Shown here piece by piece: positions 1 through 32,164 of a stretch of DNA of 64,000 bases. The position numbers and the translations under genes are program-made. The notes below the pieces were generated by a model, which worked only from the letters and a program-made list of their open reading frames with translations, made no database searches and was not told where the DNA came from. This stretch comes from Rhinolophus ferrumequinum (Eukaryota > Chordata > Mammalia > Chiroptera > Rhinolophidae), in contig NC_046305.1 in assembly GCF_004115265.2 (NCBI RefSeq), forward strand, positions 28,398,687 to 28,462,686, in the 5' to 3' direction. How positions within the stretch are numbered: the stretch's first letter is position 1; every line of letters begins with the position of its first letter.

Positions 1-604
1 TGCTTGATTTCCATAACATTTTTTGAACAAGGCAAATAGCATCTAGGAGGACCCCTGAGGGTGCAGGGACCCCAGGTGGGGCCTGAGGTGCTGAGGCTGC
101 CTTTGGCCAGGTGACTTGTAGGTATTAGTACTCTTCTGTACCCAGCCTGACTTTTTCTTTTCCATTTGCCTCTCGAATGGGCTGGATTCAGCCAGTTATG
201 TGCCCACCTTCCTGTGGCCCGCATCACTGCACAGTAGGTTCTGGCCCAGAACTGTCCCCAATTTCTTGGACTCTTCTGCTCCTTGTTCTCTTCCTACTGC
301 ACTTTCCCCATTAGTGCTTTTAGCTTACTGGAATCGCCTTCCTTTATGTTATCTTTATTTATCTAACAGACTTTAACTTTCCTCTCCCTAGGATCTTAAA
401 TGCTATTAACTTCACCAAGGTTTTGGCATCTTTATTTTTTCCCCATACTAACAAATTGTGACAACACTCACTTAGTGAATTGTGCCCATCGAAGAAGAAA
501 ATAAAGGGAACAGCCGTGATAACTTCAGTACTTACTATCACCCACGCTACAATCACAGAGTAGCTATTAAGTACCTCCCAGGGCCAGACTCTGTGATTGG
601 TGAG

Positions 605-800
605 CCACGCAGTGTAGTGGTCAAGAGCTTGGGCTTTAGAAACTTATCTGGGTTAGTCCTTACCAGGGGGGTGACCTCAGCCACATCGTTTAAACTTTTG
701 GGGATCTCACCCATAAATTGAAAATAATACCTACTTAATAGAGCTATTGTGAGGTTAAATGATGTGTTTGAACCACTTACCTCGGTGACTGGCACATGGT
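605..800 (+). repeat. MIR SINE fragment
   Basis: Sense match to the MIR body: the AGTGTAGTGGTCAAGAGC start, a GTGACCTCAGCCACATCGTT core, an AATACCTACTTAATAGAG segment and a GACTGGCACATGGTAA tail. Diverged, ancient mammalian SINE. Confidence 0.75.
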
Positions 801-959
801 AACTCACAAATAAGAAGGCATTAAACCTGATGCTGAGTAGCTCAGGCCCTACAAGGATAACACCACAGGACAGAGCTACCTGCAAGTGTAGAGGAGCACG
901 AGAGATCCTGTATTTAGAGCTGGACAAAGGGTTGAGGTGGGTGTCACTAGATTAAGAGA

Positions 960-1056
960 TGAAGGGAGGAAAAAAGGAAGGAAAGAAGAAAGGAAGGAAG
1001 GAAGGAAAGAAAGAATGAAGGAAGGAGGGGGAGAAGATGAAAAGGAAGGAAGGTAG
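960..1056 (+). repeat. GGAA/GAAA purine microsatellite
   Basis: Imperfect run of GGAAGGAAAGAAAGAA-type units with almost no pyrimidines. It produces spurious serine/proline-rich reading frames on the minus strand. Confidence 0.85.
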
Positions 1057-1290
1057 AAGGAGACCTTAACAAAGTACATTTTAGGAGCAAGATAAAACTC
1101 ATCAGAAAGTCATATCACTCCTTCTCATATCCGTTTCAAACATGGTTATGGATATACAGCTGGATAACTAAAACCTGATGTCACCCTGTCAGAACTGGGC
1201 CCAGAGGGTGAGGCGAGCCTCTATGGATTGGTGAGTGTACCCAGAGCCCACTCAGCCTGGGTGTGCAGGTGCCCGGAGGGTGGACGCTCA

Positions 1291-21294
<20,004 letters not shown>

Positions 21295-21306
<12 letters not shown>

Positions 21307-21400
21307 CTTGGGGCTGAGTGGCTGAGGGGCTCTAGACTGGACAGATCAGCAGGAGGATTCACACTGCGGTCTGGGATGGCCAGAGACCCAGGCAACCAGA
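21295..21400 (-). CDS. ATP1A2: ATP1A2 exon 1 (5' UTR plus first 4 codons)
   Basis: The coding part is 21295-21306 (ATG GGC CGT GGG, Met-Gly-Arg-Gly), followed directly by the donor GTGAGT. The upper boundary is approximate: a TATA-like element at 21424-21431 puts the transcription start near 21400. This leaves a 5' UTR of roughly 95 bases. Confidence 0.85.
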
Positions 21401-21423
21401 CAGCTGGCCAGCAACAGGGTAGC

Positions 21424-21431
21424 TTTAAATA
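21424..21431 (-). promoter_or_regulatory. ATP1A2: ATP1A2 TATA-like element
   Basis: The minus strand reads CTATTTAAAG, a TATA/MEF2-like element about 120 bp upstream of the ATG. With 25-30 bp spacing it predicts transcription starting near 21400. Confidence 0.6.
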
Positions 21432-21507
21432 GGTCCCTCTCCCCCTCTCCCCCGCCTTCCACTCTTTGGGAAAGAAACGTTTGTTGAAACAGGATCCGTG
21501 AGGACTC

Positions 21508-21524
21508 CTCCCCTCCCGCCCCTT
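21508..21524 (-). promoter_or_regulatory. ATP1A2: ATP1A2 proximal GC box
   Basis: The minus strand reads GGGGCGGGAGGGGAGG, a Sp1-type GC box about 85 bp upstream of the TATA-like element, consistent with the GC-box-containing alpha-2 promoter. Confidence 0.5.
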
Positions 21525-21797
21525 AAGCAACTGGCGGTAGCAGTCAGTTTGTCCTGCTGTGTGCTCCCCTCAGCACTCTCCCTTCCCCCTGGCCTAGGAT
21601 GTACAGGAGAGTGGGGAGGGGTGGAGGGGCGCAGTCCCCCCAGCATCCCAGGGTGCCAGAGAACACATGGTCCACCCTTCCTCTTGTTTTCCCAGTGGGG
21701 AAACTGAGGCCCAATATGAGCGGATAGAACCAGAACCCAGGTCTCCTGAGCCTACATCCTACCTCCCAGAGAAAGAAAGAGACTGTTCTCTTTACTA

Positions 21798-22027
21798 CCG
21801 TGTTTCCCCGAAAATAGACCTAGCCGGACCATCAGCACTAATGCATATTTTGGAGCAAAAATTAATATAAGACGCAGTCTTATTTTAATATAATATAAGA
21901 CTGGGTATACTATAACATAATATAATATAACATAACATAATAAATACCGGGTCTTATATTAATTTTGGCTCCAAAAGACGCATTAGAGCTGATGGTCTGG
22001 CTAGGTCATATTTTCGGGGAAACACGG
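21798..22027 (+). mobile_element. Mariner-type MITE, copy 2 (complete, in ATP1A2 upstream region)
   Basis: A complete 230-bp copy with near-perfect terminal inverted repeats (CCGTGTTTCCCCGAAAATA at the left and its complement TATTTTCGGGGAAACACGG at the right) and TA duplications at 21796-21797 and 22028-22029. These features are typical of Tc1/mariner derivatives. Almost the whole element can fold back on itself, and its centre is a TAATATAA-rich filler. It sits about 400-630 bp upstream of the presumed ATP1A2 start. No coding capacity. Confidence 0.9.
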
Positions 22028-23850
22028 TATAGAGGTTGCAGGGACACTGAAGCTGGAAAAAAATAGCTAGTGTTGGAAACAAGGCCTGGACCTTGCATGT
22101 GAGGCACCTCAGAGGGACCCTGGTGAGAGCCAAAGTTGGTACAAGAGGCAGCATGAAGTCTGGAGATAGAGGGTAGGGGGCATCGCCCGTGCTAGAAGGG
22201 GAGTCTGTAACTTTATACCAGCTAGCACAGGGGCAGAGATGACCCAGGGTGGGACCAGCTGGTCTGGGGATGTTGTTGCTGTCCATTTGATAATAGTCAA
22301 AGAATGAAAGGCAAAGGGAAGAAGGGGGAACCAGAAGAGGCAGAGAGAGAAGAAAAACTCCGCCCCGTCTTCTCCTTGGAGCAGTCAGAGGAAGGATTCT
22401 CCTGGAGGTCTCCATTTCTCTGGGCACACAGAGGGTATGGAGGGAAGCCAGAGGATTAGGGGCAGGTCTGAGCACCCTGAGCCCAAAGGAAGCTAGGAAG
22501 AAAGGAGGGAGGGGATGGGGTCCTCCGTGTCCAGAGGCTTAAGGTGCCTCTGGCTAGGCTGGATCCCTGCTTGGCCCCAGAAGGAACTCCCTGCAGAGGG
22601 ATTATTGACCTGTTCTCCAGCAAATCCACTCTGAGGGCACAGGGCTCAAGTCTGAATTCCCTAAATAACTGGCCCCCTCTGGGCCTGCAGTGGAGATTTT
22701 CCATTACAGGGATCTGGAAGGTTACATCCTGCTTCCACCCTCCTTCTCCTCCTGGGTTACAGCTAGAAGGGTGGGTACGATGGGGCAGACACCTGCTCTC
22801 CATGGGCCTCTCAAGTAACCTTGAATTTGGGCCTAGAGGAGAACAGGCAGTGGGTGGAAACAAAGAGAGGAAAACAGATTCCATGTCAAGACTCTGTATG
22901 TAGAAGAGAGAGAAGCAGCTGAAAGCGTAGCAAGAAGCCTTGTGGTTAGACATCAGGAGAGACTGCCTAGGGAAGACACTAGAAGAGTGGTCCACAGGTG
23001 GCTGGGTCATTCAATACCGGGGCAAGTGAAGAGCAGCCTTGCCCTGGGCGTCGGGGTGGACAAGAAGATGACTTGGGATTTAGGAAGCACCTGTTCCTTA
23101 GTTCCTGGGTTGGGATCCTGGGTTATCTTCTGTCCAGCCCTCTCCAGGACACAAGGTGAGATAGACAAGAAATCCAGCAGTGGAACCTGAAGGCATGTAG
23201 GCATCAGGCACTGGGCTCTCACAGTTTTTACACCCCCACCCTCACCCTGCTGGTACCTCCCAGAACTTCTCAGTCCTTCCAAGGCCCTGGCTCTGGTCCC
23301 TGGCCCTATAATGGAAAGGACTGTACCCTTCCTGTGCCCATAGAGCCTGGTGGGGCTCCCTGCCATGCTCTACATTGGGGCCAGTGCACAGCCCCAAGGG
23401 TACTGCTTCTTCTACATTTGGGGCTCAGACAAAAGAAGGAGTGGACAGGACACCCAGGGCCCTTTCCCCACCCATGCATCCCTGAACACCCTCTCTGCAC
23501 AGGTGAGTGTGGAAGCTCTAGGAGCCTTCCTCCTGCTCCTCCAGTGTGAGCTCCAGACTCTAGGACATGATGGGTGTAGATACCTGGTCCTTTGCTCTGG
23601 GTGCCTGGGTTGGGCTACTGCTTCCTTTGAACACAGCCGGTGGTGCCAGTTTGGATCAAGGACCTTGAAATGAGAGGAACAAAGCAGAGTAAGAAAGACT
23701 TAAAAATAGGATGTGGGAGAATCAGGATGACTGGTCTGAGGAGTGGGTTTGAAAGAAAGTCACAGGGCAGAGAGGGGATTGGCAAAGGGCAGGATGGAGG
23801 GTCCTGAATCAAATGTGTGGTTGGCATGGGGAGATCTGGGAAGTAGGTGT

Positions 23851-23851
23851 C

Positions 23852-23894
<43 letters not shown>

Positions 23895-23913
23895 GAGAGA
23901 GACAGAGAGACAC

Positions 23914-23946
<33 letters not shown>

Positions 23947-23947
23947 C

Positions 23948-23992
<45 letters not shown>

Positions 23993-23998
23993 CAGAGG
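23851..23998 (+). repeat. (GT)n-(GA)n-(GACAGA)n microsatellite
   Basis: A GT run (about 23851-23871) passes into GA and GACAGAGA units up to 23998. It creates long spurious Arg/Glu-rich frames on plus and Ser/Leu-rich frames on minus. Confidence 0.93.
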
Positions 23999-24618
23999 GA
24001 CCAAGGGAGGGACAAAGGAATGTATACTCCCATGCTCTGAGCGTGTACCCCTGTGTGCTTGTTAAGACTGAGGCGGACATGATTGTGTGGGATCCTGTGT
24101 GTGCGGAGACAGTGTGAAGTTACCAAATGGTAATTCCAGAGGAGAAACCCAAGACAGGAGAGGGCAACATTCATTTGGATGTGTGGTCATTCTGCTAAAA
24201 TTCAGTTATTGTGTGTGCATGTGGCTCGTGTGGGTGTACGTGAGAGTTCATGGGAGAATGTGCATGTGCACTAGGGAGGGGTGGGGACACAGCTCAGCTG
24301 CAGATGAGTTTTCAAGGTCTCCAAGAAACAGTTTTGTTTCCTAAGTGACTGGCCTCCTGGGGCCTCCAGCCCAGACTTGAAGGTTGTTTCAAGATCATTA
24401 AAGAGAGAGAAGGAGGGAGAGTGGGTGGGAAAGAGCACTGGGAGCCTTTATCATCCCCACTGTCCTTCTTCCCACCCCCTCACCCCACTTCTCTGCCCCA
24501 GTCCTGATTTGAGCCAAGCTCACCAGCCTTGCTTGCTCTCTTCCTCCTCCCTGCAGCCAGCCCTCTCTGGGCAGTCTCCCCTTCTCTCCCCCTTCCATTC
24601 TCTCCAACTCTCCTTTCC

Positions 24619-24852
24619 TTTCTTCTTCAGGGCCTGTGGTCTTATCACCACTGTCAGGCTTCTAGAGCCTTCTGAGGGTGTGGGTGAAAATTTCTCTTTC
24701 CAAGGAGAGGCTGTTTTGGGGTGATAGGATAGATAGGGAGTCTGTGAAGGCCTCAGGTGGCTGTGACAAATGTCCAAAAAAGGTGCCTCTTACTCCTCCT
24801 TCCTCTCCAGACCTCTCTCCTCCCGCTACCTGAAGATTGTAGTGACTTTGTA
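24619..24852 (+). repeat. Unclassified repeated block, copy B
   Basis: Direct-orientation partner of 17172-17405, 7.4 kb away on the other side of the ATP1A2 first exon. It is clearly homologous but substantially diverged, with several small indels. Confidence 0.55.
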
Positions 24853-25424
24853 GTGGGAAGTTTGGGTTCAGAGCCACAGAGTGACTATCCAAGTCCTGCT
24901 GCTTCCTCAGTTTCCCCACTGGACCACAGGGCAGTGCTGGATTTTATCTCCATCTCCCCCTTGACATCTGTTCCTCTGCTTTCTTTCTGGTCTTCCTTTT
25001 CCATCTACTCAAAATGGATTCTAAAAACTTCTTCCTCTGTTTCTCCTTGCTTCTGTCACCTTTAATCTTTTCCCCAGATTATTCTTATCATTTTTTATTG
25101 TTAAAATCACTGTAGAAAGAATTCAGAAAATGGAAGAGAGAAAAGAACACCCAGAAGAATTTCCCTCAGCCCCTCTGCCTCTGCTCCCATCCCACCTCTT
25201 TTGTCCTCTTACTGCTCTCTGGGTTGGATAGCTCCATGTTCGTGTCCCACCTAGACAAGCAAGTGAAAGTCTAAGGAAGAAGAAGGACAGGATCGACAGT
25301 GTGGCCCAGGGGTTTGTGTCAACTCTCTTTCCTGAGCATGATAGCCCATGGCTGTTTTGGGCCTCTGTCCTCCCATCTGCCCTACTTGTGGCCCCTACCA
25401 TGGCCTAATGTGAAGGGCACATGT

Positions 25425-25540
25425 CTGTAAGTCAGGCCAGCTGAGGCTGGTCCTGGTAGGGCCACTAACCAGCTGTGTGACTTTGGACAAGGGACATACC
25501 CACTCTGGCCTTGCCATCTTCATCTGAATAGTGAGGAGCA
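25425..25540 (+). repeat. MIR SINE fragment
   Basis: Sense MIR core: GGGCCACTAACCAGCTGTGTGA style segment followed by CTTTGGACAAGGGACATACC and CTTGCCATCTTCATCTGAAT. Confidence 0.65.
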
Positions 25541-26959
25541 GAGTTAGAAAATTACTGAGGTCTCTTTGCAACTCGATGAACCCCAAATTCCAGACTACTT
25601 CGTCCTCAGCTCATGGCTCAGCTCAGGTGAACAGGAGAAGTTCCCAAAGCCTTTATCTGTGCGAGAACCACCTGTTGGAAACCTGGGTTCAGAAGGAGAT
25701 CCACAGGGGCAGATTCTCCTATTTTGTTTATTAGTATGACCCACAGAAATGAGTTTGATTCCTTTATCTCTTGGCATAGCAGCAAGGAAGGATTCAAGGT
25801 TTGGGCAGAGACTACCCTGAATTCTTACAATGAGCCCCTGTGAGAGAGGACAGGGTCTGGATACCTTTGGGGGAGAAGAACAGGGTTGGGGACAAGTCTG
25901 GAGGAACCTGACATTTATTGGCTGGCATTTGATCAGCAAATACCAGATGAATCTGTTCCCAGAGATTGTTTGGGCTAGGAAAAGCATATCAGGGGAGATG
26001 GGGAGGCTGGGGTTAATGGGTCTTGCTGAGTGTGGGGGCAGGGGTCACAGCTGGGCCCTCTAGGGTTTCTACTTGCCTTTGATTCCATCTGGGCAGGGAG
26101 GGAGTGGCCCCCCAGCCTCCTGAAGCAGGTTTGCTTTGGCCTGAGATCTGACCCAGCCACTGGCCCAGAGCACCCCGCCTCCCTGTTCCTCCTATCAAGA
26201 GGCAGCCTGGCTCGGCCCCCAGCTTCTCCATTCCTACCTCTTTCTTTCCTTACCAGACCTCCTGCTCTTGACCCAGGATTTAGCTCCATTTGTCTGCCTG
26301 TCTCCTTTGGTATTCCAGATGCCTGGCTAAGACACGATGCCCTGCAAATATCTGGCACACAGGGCCACAGGCTTACTTTCACACAACCAGCTCTCTTTGG
26401 GGCTTCGGGGAGCTGGGCCTGCTCTGTACCTCAGTTTCTCTGCGTGTCCAGGATCCTTTCACTCTTGTGCTTCTGTCTGGTTGTTCTCAGTGCTGCCCCA
26501 TGGGAATGGGGGTGCCCCGGCAGATTCAGTCGATAGTGCATACTCATTTTCATGCCATTGCATCATTCAGACTTTATCCCAACATTTGTTTACCACCTAC
26601 TGTGTGCCAGTGCAAGGTATTGGAGAGACTATTACAACCAAGGCCAACAACATTTCCACATCACAGTCTTTGTGTCAGAATCTCATGCCATTTAGTCCCC
26701 AAATCCCTCCACCTCATCCCTTGACCTGGTTTCTCCAAGGCCAGCTTCTAGCCCTCAGGGACTCCTCCTTATTTCCTCAAGCTTTCCCCACTTCTTTACC
26801 TCCATTTCTGCTGAGTGACATTGGGTGGGACTAGGCTCTGCCTCCCACATAGGCGATTCTCCCATCCCAAAGATGTGGGAGCAAAGCCTGTGCCAAGGAG
26901 TACTAGAAATCACCTTGGGCTGGACTAAAGGGAGGGCAGAAGCTTGCCATATAGGACTC

Positions 26960-27400
26960 GCTCTACCATTAACTAGCTGTGTGAACTTGAATAAGTCCTT
27001 TACCTCTCATTGATAAAGTGAGGGCGTTGGACCGGGTAGGAGTTCCCACACTCACTGTATATTAATGTCCCATGTCTGGGCCTCACCCCCCAGGGATCAT
27101 GTTTCAATTGGTCCAAGTTTTCACCCAGGCATCAGTTCTTTTAAAAGCTACCCAGATGATTCAGGATGCAGGCAGGGTTGAGAACCACTGACCTAGATTG
27201 TCCCTAAGATCTCTAGCGCCTCAGAGCTAACAGTCAATGATGCACTATGCTAAGCATTTTAGCATTTTCCATGTGTTACCTAGTTTAGTCCTCATAATGG
27301 CTTTATTTTATAGATGGAAATGGAGACACAAAGATCCTGAGAAGCTTCCCTACGTAGGGGATGCAGACTACACAGCTGGTAAATCCAGGTTTGTTCAAGT
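26960..27400 (+). repeat. MIR, MER5-type hAT fragment and antisense MIR
   Basis: MIR core at 26960-27030 (ATTAACTAGCTGTGTGAAC). MER5A-like piece at about 27035-27195, ending GCAGGGTTGAGAACCACTG. Antisense MIR at about 27240-27400 (TAGATGGAAATGGAGACACA, CTACACAGCTGGTAAATC). Confidence 0.65.
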
Positions 27401-27694
27401 TTGTGCTGTCTGATTCTGGAATCCTAGCCCCAAAGATTTTGACTTAGTTGGAAACATGGAAGTTTTATTTCATATGCCTCAACTCCTGATTGGTAACGTG
27501 CCTTATCCCCTAATTTTTAGGTTTGTTCTGTGTAATCCCCTAACCCCAGGGACATCTAGTTCAGTACCTGGCATCCCCAGCACCAAGGCTTGGAGCCTCG
27601 GTGCCCACCTGCTTGCCTGGATTCCCTGTCACCCTGGCCTGCACACTTGTCATTCCCCCAGGCCCCAGCTCCTTCTCGGGGTGATGGTTTATCC

Positions 27695-27885
27695 TATACA
27701 CAGGCAGCATGACAACATAGTCCAGAGTGCTGTGGGGTCAGAATGCCTGAATAAGAAATCCTAGTCTACCACTCACTCATTGGACAAAGTTTTAGCTTCT
27801 CTGAGCTTTGGTATTCTTAACAGTTCTAACTCATAGGGCTGTTTTGAGAATTCAGGGGTTCCATGCATGTTAGCTATTATTTTCT
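27695..27885 (+). repeat. MIR SINE fragment
   Basis: Sense MIR: GGCAGCATGACAACATAGTC, then CTAGTCTACCACTCACTCAT and a GGGCTGTTTTGAGAATTCAG segment. Diverged. Confidence 0.6.
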
Positions 27886-29056
27886 GTCCTTGCTTTTCAA
27901 TGTCCTGGCCTTGGGACTACAGTTTCTGTTTTAGCTGAATCAGATCTCCAGCACTGTTCCCTTCCCAGAACATAGCCTAGGTTGTTTCCTGAAGGATGGA
28001 AGGTTCAGGCTCTGACACAGGGGAAGCTTTCTGTCGGCTGTCGATGGAAGTGACCAGTGTGAGACAAATTCCAGAGGGAGCAACAGTGCTCACTGCGGAG
28101 ATGGTCTGGCTACCAGAGAAAAAGGACCCAGTTTCCCTCTCTGTCACTCACTCACTTGCTCACTTGTTTGCTCAATTACTTGGCAAATGTCTGTGGAGCT
28201 TCTACTCCTTGGCAGGCACTGTGCTAAGCATGGGGGCAGAGCCCAAAGGAGCCAACAGTGGCTTTGAGATGCTCACAGCCAAGATGGAGATGCAGATATA
28301 AACAAGCCCTGGAATGACAATGCAGAGCAGAAAATACCATCAAAGGGCTGAGGACAGGGTGCTGTGGGAGCAAGGGTCATGGCAACATCAGGACTCTGGG
28401 CCCACTCTCTCCCACAGCAAGCTCCTTCACCCCCACCGTCCCATCTGTTTCTTTGTTTTTGTAGTCTTTATTTCTGGCTTTCTTTTCTTCACTTTCCCAA
28501 TATAGAGTCTTGGGGAAAATTCCACCCTTGTTTCAGTTGGACTAGGGAAAGGGGGAATTGTCCACTCTTCAGCCAGGACAGCCAGATTCCTGGAGAGTCC
28601 AGGTGTAGACAGTAGAGGACGCAGGGGCTGTCTGGAGAGAGGCCTTCGAAAAACATGTAACACCCGGGCAGGGAATGGTGACAAGTAAGACCTGAACTAG
28701 GCTGAGATGGCTGTGTACTCCCATACTCTTTCTCCAGATTTCTCCTCAAGTTCCCCTGCCCTCTCTTCTGACTGCAGGGGAACGCTGTGAACCACATTTC
28801 TCTTTCCTGACCCAGGGTGCTTTGATGAGCTAGGACCCCAGAGTTAGAAGTGAGAGTGTGTGTGAAATCCCCTCTCATTTCTTTTTCCCCTCATACCACC
28901 ACACACACGACCCTCTTACTGATTCCTCTTTTCCTGGGCCTCCAGCACTGCATTCATCAATTCAACAAATATTTATTGAACTCCCACTATGTGCTAGGAG
29001 CTTGAGATATATTGGTGGAAAAAGACAGTTATTTCAAAAGGTTGTATAGACACCAG

Positions 29057-29060
29057 GTGT

Positions 29061-29099
<39 letters not shown>

Positions 29100-29100
29100 C
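29057..29100 (+). repeat. (GT)n microsatellite
   Basis: About 20 GT units with a single interrupting TTT. Confidence 0.9.
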
Positions 29101-29164
29101 ACACGTCTGCATGTAGGACTATGTGTGTGCAGGTTAGAAAAGCAGGAAGAGGAAGAATGTTAGG

Positions 29165-29390
29165 AGTTAAGTTCGGGAGTCAAACAGCTTGTGTTTGAAT
29201 CTGGGAGCTACCATTTGCTAGCCAGATGACTTTGAGTAAGGCATCTCTCTGGGCCTCCTTCTCCCATCTGCAGAACAGGTAACAATCGTGCTCCCCTGTA
29301 GGTTGTTGTGAGGACTATAAGCAGGTGTGTACAGAGTGCTCAGAGCAGAGCCCAGCACAGAAGAGGTGTTCAGTAAATATTAGTGAGTAT
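29165..29390 (+). repeat. MIR SINE
   Basis: A fairly complete sense MIR: GCTACCATTTGCTAGCCAGA, GTAAGGCATCTCTCTGGGCC, GTAGGTTGTTGTGAGGACTA and the tail AGAGGTGTTCAGTAAATATT. Confidence 0.75.
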
Positions 29391-29430
29391 TGGTGCTTCC
29401 TCCTCACCTCGCTCAGAGCTGGGTATAGAC

Positions 29431-29642
29431 CAGGGGTGTCCAAACTTTTTTCAACGTTTTTCACCAAGGGCCATATGCGGTAAAATACACAAACAGCCGG
29501 GCCACTCACTCGAGGTGAAGTACGTATTGCCTCACCTGGTTTATTTAAGTAAACTAAATATATTTTTGGAATTTGCTGCGGGCCAATTAAAAATGGATTG
29601 TGGGCCGCAGTTGGCCCGCGGGCCGCAGTTTGGACACCCCTG
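29431..29642 (+). mobile_element. Non-autonomous hAT transposon (212 bp)
   Basis: Terminal inverted repeats CAGGGGTGTCCAAACT and AGTTTGGACACCCCTG flank a 212-bp body without coding capacity. A perfect 8-bp duplication, GTATAGAC, lies at 29423-29430 and 29643-29650. The 8-bp duplication and CAGGG ends identify the hAT superfamily. The intact duplication and nearly identical ends suggest a relatively recent insertion. The body contains CpG-rich GGCCCGCGGGCC-like segments. Confidence 0.93.
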
Positions 29643-30261
29643 GTATAGACAAACTCGTAAATGACCTGTTCTCCAAATTTGTCTCTTGCTCAACTTCAGT
29701 GATTCAGAGACAGCCACCTGGCATTAACCACCTCCTGCCCTCTGAGGTTCATCGACAACATGCAGCCCGAAAACCTCTGTCTAGCCAAATCACTGCCATC
29801 TTCTGCCCTTGATGGATCCCCCTCCCCTACCCCAGGCTGCCTGGTTGGGGAAGACATATCACACAGTGGGGTTGCCTCAGCTCATGCCACCCTCCAGACA
29901 TATGTCTGTGCCATCAGCTCCCTCTTAACTGGCTGGAAATGGAGGAGAAGGATGTGGGGGATGCATCTGGGGTAGAGCTCAAATACTTAACACTATGGGA
30001 CTGAGGAACTAGGGACTTGTCAGTAAAGGGAGGATGAGGGGATTCCAGCTCAGAGGGTTCCATCCATGGCATTCTAGAGTGGGTGGTAGCTGGCACTAAT
30101 CCTGGGCATGGAAATGGCAGGGCCTCCTCATGAGTCAGGACCAGGTTATGCCAAGACCACAGTGGCATTGTGGCTCCTGTTTTCTTTAACAGCTATGCCA
30201 CACTCTGGGTAAAAGGTTTGAGAACTTGTGCCCAGCCAGGGCAAGAGGAGGGCTCAGGGAG

Positions 30262-30262
<1 letters not shown>

Positions 30263-30304
<42 letters not shown>

Positions 30305-30402
30305 GATACCAGGACAGTGCAGGTGCCTAGCTAGGAAGGAAGGTGGGAATTGTGCATGTGGTGTGTGTGTGTGTGTGTGTGTGAGTGTGTGTGTGTGTGT
30401 GT
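30263..30402. repeat. Facing (CA)n and (GT)n microsatellites
   Basis: A CA run at 30264-30303 is followed 55 bp later by a GT run at 30359-30402. The two are complementary and together form a long imperfect inverted repeat. Confidence 0.9.
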
Positions 30403-30914
30403 ACTTTTGGCTCTGTGGTTCTGTGAGTGTGTTTGGGCATGCATGATGTCTATGTGTTTATCTTGGTATGCACCTGGGCCCCTGAGCGTGCAGCTGTTTC
30501 AGCGCATCACTGTGTGAGGTGGTTGTCAGGGTGAAGGCAGGGTTTTGCTCTACCTCTGCCTTGTTTCTTTGCTTCAGCCTCTCAACAAGGCAGCAGAGAG
30601 AATGTTCCCTTTAGGGAGGGTGGGGAAATATGGCTCATCATGGCAGTATGGGTCAAGGCTTTATAAACACACACAAATCACAGGACATTCTTGTGTGAGA
30701 TCCTTAGCTCCCACAAAGCTGGGATTTACACACATTTGAAAGAGAGAGAGCTGAATACTATGTGTATGTTTGCAGCATTTCTATGTCTAATGTCTGGTGA
30801 GCATGTGTGCTTATTTCTTTGATGTATTTGTCACTCTGTCTCTAAGACGCTGTCTATGTCAACAGCTGGGTGTGAATTTGTGCGTGCTGGGTCCATGTCT
30901 GCCTTTAAGAAGCC

Positions 30915-31125
30915 GTGTAACACAGGTTAGAAGCAGAGGCTCCTCCACACTCAAACAATCCTAGGTTCAAATTCAAGTTTGGATAGTAACTAATCCATTA
31001 ATATTGCACACGTTCCTAAAATTTTGTATACCCCAGTTTCTTCCCATGGATAATAATAGCACTGAACTCACAAGGTTCTAGTGAGGATTAAATAAGATCA
31101 TGTTATGAAACTGGCACAGGTCCGA
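30915..31125 (+). repeat. MIR SINE
   Basis: Sense MIR: AAGCAGAGGCTCCTCCACAC, CCTAGGTTCAAATTCAAGTT, CCCAGTTTCTTCCCATGGAT and AGTGAGGATTAAATAAGATC. Confidence 0.7.
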
Positions 31126-32164
31126 CTACATTGACGAGCCTGTTTTTGAATGTGGCTGTCTGAGAACCATGTCTCATGGTGTGACATCTCCACCACATGA
31201 TAAACTGCTTTAGGGCAGAGCATGGGTCTTTATTATCTTTAATGATACTCAGGACACCTCAGTGCCATCTTGGTGCCTGTACATGTGTCATCTTGAGGAG
31301 AAATTATTAAATAAGCATGTGAAACACAGACCTGATCTCTGATGTATGCCCACACCTGGTGGCTCATGGAGGGCAAGCAGGAAGCAGGTGATGGCAGTGA
31401 TGACAGGCCCCATGGTTACTATACACCCCTCACTCATGTTTCTGCAATACCAGCCTTCCTCCCTCCCTCATGTCTCAGACTGACCTAAAACTCATGGAGA
31501 GGCTACCTTCCGCCTTTCTCTGCTCACCCCACCACAAACCTCAGCCATGGTGCTGGTTTAGCCTGAGTGGTTTTTTAAATGGGCCAGATGGAGAGGGTAC
31601 AGGAGTGCTCTCCAGTCTATACCACATATTCCTCCTTGGCGGCATATGTGTTTGTTGTTTGCGTGTCTGTGCATGGCTCTATTGGGTGTGTGTGTGATGT
31701 CTTCCTGTTTGAAGTTCTTGTGTTATCTGGGGTACATATGGCTGCCTGTATGTGTGACAAGCCTCGTGCCTGGGGCTTGCTTTCCTCCCCCCAGTTTTCT
31801 AAGTTACATAAGCATCTAAGGGAGACTCGGGCCTGGGCTATGGGCTCCCCCTGCTGGCGGTCTCTGGAACTCACAGTCTGGAGAGGAGCATCGGTAAGAA
31901 GCTGCGATTTCCCCAGGTTTCATCCGCGCTGGAGACACCAGCGCTGCCCTCAATACAAACCTGCCGCCAGCTCCTTAAGTGTCCCCTCTCATTCACACTG
32001 GGGGTTGTTCATTACTTATGGTGTGTCTCCCTGAAGGCAGGGGACCATGCTGGATTTACCACTTATCTCCAGTGACCAGCTACAGGTCTGGCCCCATCAG
32101 TATTTGTTGAATGAATGAGTTTATAGCGTGGAGAGGCTTAGGTAGGGAGACAAAGGGGTGTGGG

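Noticed and set aside
23615-24174. Arg/Glu-rich and Ser/Leu-rich frames
   Set aside because: Translation of the GT/GA/GACA microsatellite on each strand; no gene structure.
26030-26834. Overlapping plus-strand frames of 144-168 codons
   Set aside because: No domain, no initiation context or splice pattern, and the segment is intergenic with MIR nearby.
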